From assembly GCA_903834195.1 (NCBI GenBank), contig CAILIB010000024.1, positions 1-39,494 on the forward strand: 39,494 bases of DNA, read 5' to 3'. Shown here one piece after another: positions 22,833-30,075 of this stretch (position 1 is the stretch's first letter; the number at the start of each line of letters is the position of its first letter). This stretch comes from an uncultured Candidatus Berkelbacteria bacterium (GTDB taxonomy: Bacteria; Patescibacteriota; UBA1384; CAILIB01). The position numbers were made by a program, and so were the translations under genes. Below the pieces are notes generated by a model that saw only the letters and a list, made by a program, of their open reading frames with translations, searched no databases and was not told where the DNA came from.

Positions 22833-23207
22833 TCATGGCAGTCGAAAGTGTTCATCGCCGAATACGCACGAAACAACTTCTAGGGCTACTATGCTCATGA
22901 ATATCCAGCAACAAGCAATGAAATATGCAAGAACAATTCCTTGCCAAAGACCAGATATGAATGGATGTTCTGCTGTGTGAGATGCCAGGTTGAATACATC
23001 AACTAGGCAAGAGCAGGCGATTATGTAAAATACAGTGAATGTAGTGACTGCTAGTCGCTTATTAGTTCTGTATCCCAGTTCATCCAAAATGATTGCTGGT
23101 ACTGAAACAATAAAAGCCACTGCGATAAATACAATCACGTACGATGTCATACATGAGACAACAATGGTTTCCACTGTTTCTCCCATGCGGGATTTCGGAT
23201 ATATCAA
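22833..23207 (-). CDS. Hypothetical four-TM membrane protein (TTG start)
   Basis: A consensus SD, AAGGAGG, lies 6 nt before a TTG at 23207, giving 124 aa beginning (f)MIYPKSRMGETVETIVVSC. This is preferred over the longer ORF-track start. Four hydrophobic segments are visible: YVIVFIAVAFIVSVPAIIL, LAVTTFTVFYIIACSCLVDV, GIVLAYFIACCWIF and MSIVALEVVSCVF. The protein has several cysteines in or near helices and no recognised family motif. It is divergent from the single-TM protein gene at 23281 and has its own terminator. Confidence 0.7.
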   Translation of the reverse strand: MIYPKSRMGETVETIVVSCMTSYVIVFIAVAFIVSVPAIILDELGYRTNKRLAVTTFTVFYIIACSCLVDVFNLASHTAEHPFISGLWQGIVLAYFIACCWIFMSIVALEVVSCVFGDEHFRLP

Positions 23208-23280
23208 AGTTCTCCTCCTTGAATTCTGTCTCATCTTCTATATCATATGGCTAAGCAAGATTCCACTAAACAGAACAGAA

Positions 23281-23631
23281 ATGGGAAAAAAGAGTAGGCA
23301 GAAACAACAAAAAAAGGCTCAAAATCAGAATAGCTCGACTAATCAGTCAGTTAAAAAAGGCATACCTGGTATTACAATTACCCCAATTGGACAATCAGGA
23401 GCTGCAACCGCTGTGCTGCGCACCGAGACAACACAAGCTGCGCCAACCCTATCTAAACCAGTTACAACCTTAGTGCCTGATCAGTTCCTTCGTCGTGACA
23501 TTCGTCGTATTCTTTTCACACTTGGAGTGCTTGTCGTGCTATTGGCAGTCCTAGTAGTTGTTAACGATAAGACTACGGTTCTTAAGACTGCTGGCCATAA
23601 ACTCGCTGTTTTCGCACAGCTGCAGAGCTAA
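23281..23631 (+). CDS. Single-TM protein with basic N-terminal tail
   Basis: From the ATG at 23281 the protein is 116 aa. Residues 1-30 are Lys/Gln/Asn-rich (KKSRQKQQKKAQNQNSS), then a Thr/Pro/Ala-rich stretch, and one TM helix at about residues 80-98 (ILFTLGVLVVLLAVLVVV). The short C-terminus ends HKLAVFAQLQS. It looks like an N-in membrane anchor with a polyanion-binding tail. No strong SD. The longer track start at 23035 lies within the opposite-strand gene and is rejected. Family unknown; a real gene is likely because the protein pattern is coherent. Confidence 0.55.
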   Translation: MGKKSRQKQQKKAQNQNSSTNQSVKKGIPGITITPIGQSGAATAVLRTETTQAAPTLSKPVTTLVPDQFLRRDIRRILFTLGVLVVLLAVLVVVNDKTTVLKTAGHKLAVFAQLQS

Positions 23632-23649
23632 ATAATACGCCTAAGCAGA

Positions 23650-23678
23650 TTGACAAAATCAGTCATTTGAGCTATAAT
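23650..23678 (+). promoter_or_regulatory. Perfect consensus promoter (TTGACA-17-TATAAT)
   Basis: TTGACA at 23650-23655, exactly 17 bp, TATAAT at 23673-23678, about 48 nt before the 66-aa gene's start. It matches the sigma70 consensus in all 12 core positions, the strongest promoter seen in the window. Confidence 0.93.
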
Positions 23679-23732
23679 ATGCGTATCGGAAAAACAAAAA
23701 AATAAAATAAATATTCCGAAAAAAGGAGAAAT

Positions 23733-23933
23733 ATGAAAAATAAAATTGCTGAGGCTACCCCTGTAGCCGCTGTTGCTGAGACGCCTGTGCACTTCATGAA
23801 GAAGTCACATATGTTGATCTCAAGTAAACATATAGATCTTGATAACTTATCTGCTCTTGAAGCAGGAGCTATGAGTCTTGCACTCTTACTCGCAGTTATC
23901 GTTGGTACCGTTCAAGGTACTATGTGGTCCTAA
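23733..23933 (+). CDS. Small membrane peptide under a consensus promoter
   Basis: The 66-aa protein has a perfect promoter, an AAAGGAG SD 6 nt upstream of the ATG and a strong terminator just downstream, so it should be very highly expressed. The N-terminus is Ala/Val/Glu-rich (EATPVAAVAETPVHF), the middle basic and polar, and residues ~42-60 form one hydrophobic helix (ALEAGAMSLALLLAVIVGTV). It resembles small pilin- or bacteriocin-like peptides in layout (a double-Gly-free leader and one TM), but no motif allows a call. An abundant envelope structural peptide is equally possible. Confidence 0.75.
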   Translation: MKNKIAEATPVAAVAETPVHFMKKSHMLISSKHIDLDNLSALEAGAMSLALLLAVIVGTVQGTMWS

Positions 23934-23968
23934 GCGAATAGCTCAGACACAGCTCCATGATCTAAACG

Positions 23969-23998
23969 AAAAACCCCGGCAGGAATCCCGGGGTTTTT
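23969..23998 (+). terminator. Intrinsic terminator of the 66-aa membrane peptide gene
   Basis: AACCCCGG / CCGGGGTT stem followed by TTTTT. A second perfect 11-bp hairpin (AAGAATACCCG, 24011-24021 with 24033-24043) follows without a T-run. Confidence 0.9.
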
Positions 23999-24085
23999 CA
24001 TATAAAAATGAAGAATACCCGGAATTTATTTTCGGGTATTCTTCTACGTTGTGGAGGGTGAGAGCAGGATCACGAAGTGAGCCGT

Positions 24086-24118
24086 AGAGAGAGGGAACCT
24101 TTAGAGTTCCCTCTCTCT
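24086..24118. repeat. 13-bp hairpin between the membrane-peptide gene and ychF
   Basis: AGAGAGAGGGAAC (24086-24098) pairs perfectly with 24106-24118 around a 7-nt loop. It lies 5 nt past the ychF stop but lacks a U-tract, so it may stabilise the mRNA 3' end or weakly terminate. Confidence 0.55.
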
Positions 24119-24123
24119 AATAG

Positions 24124-25233
24124 CTATACGTTGAACCTAAAGTGCATTACATCACCATCTTGTACTGTGTATTCCTTACCTTCAGAACGGACTTTTCCAG
24201 CTTCTTTAGCTCCTTGTTCCCCGTTTCCAGCAATGTAATCGCTGTATCCGATCACTTCTGCGCGGATAAAACCTTTTTCGAAATCAGTATGAATCACTCC
24301 AGCAGCTTCTGGTGCCTTAGCGCCTGTGCGGACTGTCCATGCACGTACTTCTTTAACACCAGCAGTAAAGTATGTCTGTAAACTAAGTAATTTGTAGGCA
24401 GATTGGACGAGTCGAACAAGACCAGATTCTTTCAATCCATACTCACCAAGAAACATTTCTTGTTCATCTGCAGGTAGGGCAATGAGTTCAGACTCTAACT
24501 TAGCTGAAATTGGCACAATCCAATCTGCAGATGGAACCAGGGAAGAGAGCTCGTACTTTTCGTACAATGTTGCACCGGTTGTGTGAATATCGTTTTCACC
24601 AACATTTGCGACTATTAGCATAGGCTTACTAGTCAGAAGTTGTAGTTCACGGAGTGCAGTTTTTTCTTCATCACTTGATGCCGGTAGTGTAGATGCAGGC
24701 TTTTCGTTACTAAGCACCTGTTCAAGTTGTTCAACGTAGACTAGGCGCGCCTTGGCAGCTGCATCACCGCCGCGAGCAACTTTTGCGTAGCGATCTTTGG
24801 CTTTTTGAACTGCTTCTATATCTGCCAAAATCAACTCAAGTAGAACGGTTTCAAGATCGGATTTTGGATTAACTGTCCCATTTACGTGAATAACATCAGG
24901 ATGGTCAAAAAAACGGGCTACCAGAATAATCGCAGCGGTCTCGCGAATGTGACTAAGAAACTTGTTTCCAAGCCCTTCACCTTGTGAAGCACCCTTGATG
25001 ATTCCGGCAATATCATAAAACTCGATAGCAGCAGGGAGTATACGTTCTGGGTGAACAATTTCTGCTAACTTGCCTAAGCGATTGTCAGGTACTTCAACAA
25101 TACCGACATTAGGGTCGATAGTGCAGAATGGATAGTTACTCGCTTGCGCCTGAGCATTCTTAACTAAGGCATTAAACAGAGTAGACTTACCAACATTAGG
25201 TAGACCGACGATTCCAAGTGAAAGTGAAGACAT
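24124..25233 (-). CDS. ychF: Redox/ribosome-associated GTPase-family ATPase YchF
   Basis: From the ATG at 25233 (MSSLSLGIVGLPNVGKSTLF) the protein is 369 aa, the normal length. P-loop GLPNVGKST lies at residues 9-17, and the G3 region reads EFYDIAGIIKGASQGEGLGN. Next come a coiled-coil insertion (AKDRYAKVARGGDAA) and a C-terminal TGS-like domain with GAKAPEAAGVIHTDFEKGFI and the final DGDVMHFRFNV. The family is a universally conserved Obg-type protein that prefers ATP and binds ribosomes. It is divergent from ftsK; the two share the intergenic promoter region. Confidence 0.95.
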   Translation of the reverse strand: MSSLSLGIVGLPNVGKSTLFNALVKNAQAQASNYPFCTIDPNVGIVEVPDNRLGKLAEIVHPERILPAAIEFYDIAGIIKGASQGEGLGNKFLSHIRETAAIILVARFFDHPDVIHVNGTVNPKSDLETVLLELILADIEAVQKAKDRYAKVARGGDAAAKARLVYVEQLEQVLSNEKPASTLPASSDEEKTALRELQLLTSKPMLIVANVGENDIHTTGATLYEKYELSSLVPSADWIVPISAKLESELIALPADEQEMFLGEYGLKESGLVRLVQSAYKLLSLQTYFTAGVKEVRAWTVRTGAKAPEAAGVIHTDFEKGFIRAEVIGYSDYIAGNGEQGAKEAGKVRSEGKEYTVQDGDVMHFRFNV

Positions 25234-25260
25234 AATAGAGTGACTATACCAGGTCTGTGT

Positions 25261-25266
25261 TATAAT
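25261..25266 (+). promoter_or_regulatory. -10 element (TATAAT) upstream of ftsK
   Basis: TATAAT preceded at ~16 bp by AGTGAC (weak -35), about 80 nt before the ftsK start. It lies in the divergent ychF-ftsK intergenic region. Confidence 0.5.
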
Positions 25267-25343
25267 GGCTATGATCCTGACTCTTGCTCGTACCGTGTAC
25301 GGTGCAGACGTCTCTGTAAAGAAAAATTCAGCTAAGGCACTGT

Positions 25344-27479
25344 ATGGCAAAAGGAAAAAAGAAATCTTCAAATCGATCTTCTTCAACAGTTGATGATCGA
25401 GTTGTTAAGCAGATAAAGGCACTTCTTGGCATTGTGGTGTTTATATTTATTTTTGCCTCTCTCTTTAATCAAGCAGGCAGTATTGGTGGATATGTGTATA
25501 GAGGAGTTTACGATGTAATAGGATTGGCTACTCCGATTGTGTCACTTATCATGCTCTGGTATTTAGGACATCGGTTTTTCCCAGATAAACTTCCAGTTCG
25601 AGTCATTACTGTAGTAGGAGTAATTCTCTTCTTCCTCAGTTTTACCGGAATGGTATCTTCATTTGATTCAGCTGGCGGCATAGTAGGCTCGGCATTGTAC
25701 GGAGTACTTCAATCGGCGCTTGGTCTTTGGATAGGTCGCCTACTCCTCTTCGTGCTTTGTTTTATTTCATTGACCTTGATGCTTGATAAGTTGCTCATAG
25801 TTCCGTTCCTTATTCCACAAGCTACTGAAGATCAGGAAGAAGAGGAGTCAAGCGATGAAGTGGATACTCGTGTGCCTGTTACCGGAGAGCTTAAAACTGG
25901 TGGGGTGTTTAAACGTATTATGAAAGAGCGCCTATCCAAAGTTGAAGTTAAAGAAACCGAAGTAGTGAAGAAATCCACGGTTTCATCTCGAAATGGTAGT
26001 ACGTGGGCGTATCCTCCTGTTACATTGCTTGAAGCAGTTGATATGAAGCCACAGGCTGGAAATATCCAAAAACGCATGGAGCTGATTGAAAAGACACTAG
26101 GTGATTTCAATATTGATGTGACAATGACAGACGTAAATATTGGTCCTACGGTTAGTCAGTACCTCCTTAAACCAGCAGAAGGAGTAAAGCTTAACGCTAT
26201 TACTGCTCGTCAAGATGACTTGGCACTTGCCTTAGCAGCCCAGTCACTCCGTGTAGAGGCGCCTATTCCAGGTAAAGGTTTGGTTGGAGTTGAGATTCCT
26301 AATGAAAAGAAAGCAATTGTAGGTCTTCGAGATATTGTTCAGTCTAAAGCTTTCCAGAATGTTGGTTCGAAACTTGCAATTGTAATAGGTCGTGATGCTG
26401 CAGGTGAGCCTGCGGTGGCTGACTTAACTAAGATGCCTCACCTGCTCGTTGCAGGAGCTACTGGTTCTGGTAAGTCAGTATGTATTAATACCATGATCTT
26501 AAGCTTGCTCATGAATAACTCTCCTGATGAGTTACGCATGGTGCTTGTTGACCCTAAGCGAGTAGAACTTTCAGGGTATAACGGTCTGCCTCACCTGCTT
26601 TGCCCAGTTATTACTGAATCTCGCGATACAGTTGTTGCATTGAAGCGGGCAGTTGAAGAAATGGAGCGTCGCTATAAACTGTTGCAAGCAACTGGAAAGC
26701 GTAACATTGAGCAATATAACGCAGAGCCAAATCTCTCTGAAGGTCGTCTTCCGTATATTGTAATTATTATTGATGAGTTGGCTGACTTAATGATGGTTTC
26801 AGCTCGTGAAGTTGAATCTAAGATTGTTCGACTTGCACAGATGGCACGTGCAGTTGGTATTCACTTGATTGTTGCTACACAGCGTCCTTCAGTAGATGTA
26901 ATTACTGGTCTGATTAAAGCGAATATTCCAACGCGTATCGCCTTTGCAGTAACAAGTCAGATCGACTCACGGACAATCATAGATACTGCGGGCGCAGAAA
27001 AGTTGCTCGGCTATGGTGACATGCTGTATCTCTCAACAGATGTATTAAAGCCAAAACGAGTTCAAGGTGCCTACTGTTCTGAGCGAGAAATTAACTCAGT
27101 TATTGCACACATTAAGCAGCAGGAACCTGGTGATCGATATGATCCTTCGTTCCTTGAAGAGCCAATGGAATCCCGATTTGGTGGTGGCACGAGTGGAGGT
27201 CTTGATAGCTCTGAAGAAATGCTAGTGCGTGAAGCATATGACCTCTTCCTTAAACACAACAAAGCATCCACAAGCATGCTTCAAACCTATCTACGTCTTG
27301 GATATAACAAAGCCAAGCGAATTGTTGCAGCGATGGAAGAGCGTGGAATGATTGGTCCAGAACGCGGAGGAAAGCAGCGTGAAGTGTACCATGTTGATGG
27401 TGTTAGTAACGAAGATACGAGTGTTCCAGTGATGGAAACTCAAGATACTGGCATTGCGGCGTATCCGGAAAACGAGTAA
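25344..27479 (+). CDS. ftsK: FtsK/SpoIIIE DNA translocase
   Basis: The 711-aa protein has an N-terminal membrane domain with about four helices (residues ~30-165, for example VVFIFIFASLFNQAG and LLLFVLCFISLTLML). An acidic linker (EDQEEEESSDE) follows. The motor has Walker A VAGATGSGKSVCIN near residue 370 and Walker B VIIIDELADLMM near 472, with the FtsK motif IVATQRPSVDVITGLIKANIPTR. A C-terminal winged-helix gamma domain (YLRLGYNKAKRIVAAMEERG) binds chromosomal polarity sequences. It moves chromosomal DNA through the closing septum. The linker is short compared with E. coli FtsK, closer to SpoIIIE. Confidence 0.96.
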   Translation: MAKGKKKSSNRSSSTVDDRVVKQIKALLGIVVFIFIFASLFNQAGSIGGYVYRGVYDVIGLATPIVSLIMLWYLGHRFFPDKLPVRVITVVGVILFFLSFTGMVSSFDSAGGIVGSALYGVLQSALGLWIGRLLLFVLCFISLTLMLDKLLIVPFLIPQATEDQEEEESSDEVDTRVPVTGELKTGGVFKRIMKERLSKVEVKETEVVKKSTVSSRNGSTWAYPPVTLLEAVDMKPQAGNIQKRMELIEKTLGDFNIDVTMTDVNIGPTVSQYLLKPAEGVKLNAITARQDDLALALAAQSLRVEAPIPGKGLVGVEIPNEKKAIVGLRDIVQSKAFQNVGSKLAIVIGRDAAGEPAVADLTKMPHLLVAGATGSGKSVCINTMILSLLMNNSPDELRMVLVDPKRVELSGYNGLPHLLCPVITESRDTVVALKRAVEEMERRYKLLQATGKRNIEQYNAEPNLSEGRLPYIVIIIDELADLMMVSAREVESKIVRLAQMARAVGIHLIVATQRPSVDVITGLIKANIPTRIAFAVTSQIDSRTIIDTAGAEKLLGYGDMLYLSTDVLKPKRVQGAYCSEREINSVIAHIKQQEPGDRYDPSFLEEPMESRFGGGTSGGLDSSEEMLVREAYDLFLKHNKASTSMLQTYLRLGYNKAKRIVAAMEERGMIGPERGGKQREVYHVDGVSNEDTSVPVMETQDTGIAAYPENE

Positions 27480-27500
27480 AATATAGAGCAAAGATAAAAA

Positions 27501-27529
27501 GTGTCATTCTGATTACAGTTGCATGACAC
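27501..27529 (+). repeat. Small inverted repeat between ftsK and the RodZ-like gene
   Basis: GTGTCAT / ATGACAC with a 15-nt loop, 20 nt after the ftsK stop. There is no T-run; a weak terminator or operator is possible. Confidence 0.35.
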
Positions 27530-27568
27530 AGTGTCGATTTTCCCCTTCATTCACACATTAAAGACAAC

Positions 27569-28270
27569 ATGGCTGCTGGATTTCGCACCCGTCGAATTAA
27601 ATCCGAGACATCTATAGGTGATCGCCTAAAGCGCGCGCGTACGCGTCAAAAGGTTACTGTTGCTGAAGTAGAAGAACAGACTAAGATTCGCGCCAAGTTT
27701 ATACTTGCGTTAGAGAGTGATTCGTGGGAACAAATCCCTTCTGAAGTGTATGGTCGTGGATACCTAGAAACATACGCATTGTTTCTTAAGATTCCAGTTG
27801 CTGAAATCATGTCTGACTACGATAAAATGCGGGGGATGTACGCACGTCGATGTCAGCAAGGAGTTCCAGAGTTTGCTCCAAAACCATCTCTAAAACTTTC
27901 AAAATTTGTTATTACACCTCGACTGTTAATGGTTGGAGCGCTATCTATTGCCATTCTTGTGGGAGGTGTTGCTGCATACAATAAAATTGCTAGTTTCAGT
28001 TCTGCACCGTATCTCAGAGTGCCAATGGCAGAGGCTAAGGGAGTTGATGGATCGCCTCAGATTGTTATTAACACCAACACTGTGACAGTGAAGGGAAACA
28101 CTGCAGTAGATGCAATTTTGCACATTAATGGCCGAGAGGTTCCAGTGCAGTCTGATGGTAGCTTTAGTGCTGATGTTCCAGTACAAAAAGGTTCAAACAC
28201 AATTGAGATCAAAGCCCTTGGCCGCAGCGGAAAAGAATCAACCCAGCTACTCCAAGTGTACGTACAATAG
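27569..28270 (+). CDS. RodZ-like HTH membrane protein
   Basis: The 233-aa protein has an N-terminal Cro/HTH domain of the RodZ (HTH_25) type (SIGDRLKRARTRQKVTVAEV, then FILALESDSWEQIPSEVYGRGYLETYA). A basic juxtamembrane stretch and one TM helix (about residues 117-137, LLMVGALSIAILVGGVAAY) follow. The external part is a small beta-rich domain (TVTVKGNTAVDAILHINGRE). RodZ-like proteins link MreB or division machinery to the cell wall. It follows ftsK on the same strand by 90 nt, consistent with a cell-shape/division neighbourhood. No SD is visible. The HTH-TM-beta layout makes the family call good; the partner is unknown. Confidence 0.82.
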   Translation: MAAGFRTRRIKSETSIGDRLKRARTRQKVTVAEVEEQTKIRAKFILALESDSWEQIPSEVYGRGYLETYALFLKIPVAEIMSDYDKMRGMYARRCQQGVPEFAPKPSLKLSKFVITPRLLMVGALSIAILVGGVAAYNKIASFSSAPYLRVPMAEAKGVDGSPQIVINTNTVTVKGNTAVDAILHINGREVPVQSDGSFSADVPVQKGSNTIEIKALGRSGKESTQLLQVYVQ

Positions 28271-28344
28271 TTCGTGTATCGTATTTGTTTCTTGTCCTCC
28301 CCGAAATACTCGGGATGCGGTGGAAACAAATACGATATACGAAC
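28270..28344 (+). repeat. 22-bp palindrome with structured apex after the RodZ-like gene
   Basis: GTTCGTGTATCGTATTTGTT... (28270-28291) pairs with 28323-28344 with one G-T, and the 31-nt apex contains CCCGA/TCGGG. The layout (long stem, inner small hairpin) resembles the palindromes behind two tRNA-Leu genes, although the apical sequence differs. It begins at the last base of the stop codon and may terminate transcription before recA. Confidence 0.7.
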
Positions 28345-28504
28345 ATTTACCGAATATGTAAAAACGGTAATAGTGATAATTAGCTCTAAAGGCTAGTTTT
28401 TTTGAAATCTTAGAAATCTATTTTCATTGTGATTTTAGCTCCCATCCAGTAGTATTACCTAGAGCACAATCCGGGTTTAACACAAACTAGTTACAGGAAG
28501 AAAT

Positions 28505-29602
28505 ATGAGTGAATCATCAGAACAAAGCGGGCGCCGTTCGGCATTAGATGCTGCAATTGCGTCAATTGAAAAACAGTTTGGCCGTGGTGCCATTATGACC
28601 ATGGGCGGTGAAAACGCTCTCGGTTCAGTAGAAATTATCCCTACCGGAATTTTGGCTGTAGATATTGCCCTAGGTGGAGGAATTCCACGGGGTCGTATCA
28701 TGGAAATTTATGGGCCAGAATCTTCGGGTAAAACTACATTATCAAGTTATATCGTTGGTCAGGTTCAAAAGCGTGGTGGTCTCGCAGCGTACATCGACGC
28801 AGAGCATGCTTTCGATCCAGATTACGCTAAAACCCTCGGCATTCAGCTAGAAGACCTCTTGGTGTCGCAGCCAGACACAGGTGAGCAGGCATTAGAGATC
28901 GTAGAAACATTAGTGCGTTCAAATGCAGTAGATGTAATCGTTATCGACTCAGTTGCAGCACTTGTACCACGTGCAGAAATTGAAGGTGAAATGGGTGACG
29001 CAATGGTAGGTGTACAGGCTCGCCTAATGTCACAAGCACTTCGTAAACTTACAGGTGCAATTTCAAAGTCAAAAACCACAGTAATCTTCATTAACCAGAT
29101 TCGTATGAAGATTGGTGTAATGTTCGGCAACCCTGAGACTACAACAGGTGGAAACGCACTGAAATTCTACTCTTCAGTCCGTATCGAAATTCGTAAGAAA
29201 GAAACAATTAAAGAAGGTGATGTTGCAGTTGGTGTAACAACCGGAATTAAGATTGTGAAGAACAAAATTGCAGCACCATTCCGCACAGCAACATTCGACC
29301 TCATTTATGGTGAAGGTATTTCTAAAGAGGGAGATCTACTTGATACAGGTGTTACAAACGAAGTAGTACGTAAGTCAGGTGCTTGGTACTACTGGGGTGA
29401 AGTAAAGCTTGGTCAAGGCAAAGAAGGCGCACGCGAGTATCTCAAAGCAAATCCAGATATCTACGCAAAAATTGACCGCGAACTTCGTATTAAGGTTGGT
29501 TTGATCAAAGAAGAAGGTTTTCCTGAAAAAACAAAGGAAGCAAAGCCTGCTAAAGAAAAAGCAGTAGACAAAACAGCAGTAGAAGAAGTAGTTACTAAGT
29601 AG
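28505..29602 (+). CDS. recA: Recombinase RecA
   Basis: The 365-aa protein has the canonical opening ([22 protein letters not shown]) and Walker [13 protein letters not shown] near residue 69. Other hallmarks are [33 protein letters not shown], and the L2 loop [21 protein letters not shown]. The C-terminal domain is followed by a Lys/Glu-rich tail. RecA forms filaments on ssDNA for recombination and SOS signalling. SD AGGAAG lies 6 nt before the ATG. It overlaps recX by the TAGTG junction. I did not find a convincing LexA box in 28345-28504, a mostly A/T-rich stretch holding only the likely promoter. Confidence 0.98.
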   Translation: MSESSEQSGRRSALDAAIASIEKQFGRGAIMTMGGENALGSVEIIPTGILAVDIALGGGIPRGRIMEIYGPESSGKTTLSSYIVGQVQKRGGLAAYIDAEHAFDPDYAKTLGIQLEDLLVSQPDTGEQALEIVETLVRSNAVDVIVIDSVAALVPRAEIEGEMGDAMVGVQARLMSQALRKLTGAISKSKTTVIFINQIRMKIGVMFGNPETTTGGNALKFYSSVRIEIRKKETIKEGDVAVGVTTGIKIVKNKIAAPFRTATFDLIYGEGISKEGDLLDTGVTNEVVRKSGAWYYWGEVKLGQGKEGAREYLKANPDIYAKIDRELRIKVGLIKEEGFPEKTKEAKPAKEKAVDKTAVEEVVTK

Positions 29603-30075
29603 TGAATGCGCAATCGTATGCGCTCCGCCTACTGAAAAGTCGCATACGCAGTGCCTGGGAACTCGACCAGGCACTTATGCGTCGTGGGGTAGAAGAAGCT
29701 GAGCGCACCAAAGTCATTGACCTGTTAAAAGAGATAAAACTCGTTGATGACGAGCAATTTGCGCGTGCCTGGTTGCATACGCGGGATAGGTTATCACCTC
29801 GTGGTGAGTATGTTTTGAAAATGGAACTTGCACAAAAGGGGATTAGTAAAGAAATAATTGCCCAAGCTCTTGCAGAACGCAAAGTAGAAATTTCAGAAGA
29901 GGGTGACGGTGAAACCTTGCAAGAAAAAGAAATCACTCAAGGCAAGAAAATCATTGCAGGTAAACAGCGTGCGCTCGCACATCTTGATTCTGAAACAAGA
30001 AATCGGCGTCTCACAGCACTCTTATTACGCCGGGGCTTCTCCTATGATACGGCGCGCCGTATACTAGATGTATGA
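29602..30075 (+). CDS. recX: Regulatory protein RecX
   Basis: The 157-aa protein starts at a GTG sharing a base with the recA stop (TAGTG). The N-terminal YALRLLKSRIRSAWELDQAL and VIDLLKEIKLVDDEQFARAW are typical RecX three-helix repeats. A charged linker (KVEISEEGDGETLQEKE) precedes the last repeat (NRRLTALLLRRGFSYDTARRIL). RecX limits RecA filament growth. Its stop overlaps the ATG of the next gene (ATGA), so recA, recX and the PEP synthase-like gene form one translationally coupled operon. Confidence 0.92.
   Translation: MNAQSYALRLLKSRIRSAWELDQALMRRGVEEAERTKVIDLLKEIKLVDDEQFARAWLHTRDRLSPRGEYVLKMELAQKGISKEIIAQALAERKVEISEEGDGETLQEKEITQGKKIIAGKQRALAHLDSETRNRRLTALLLRRGFSYDTARRILDV

Noticed and set aside
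23248-23298. Short ORF MAKQDSTKQNRNGKKE before the single-TM protein
   Set aside because: Sixteen codons, no SD, different frame from the following gene; could be a leader peptide but nothing supports it.
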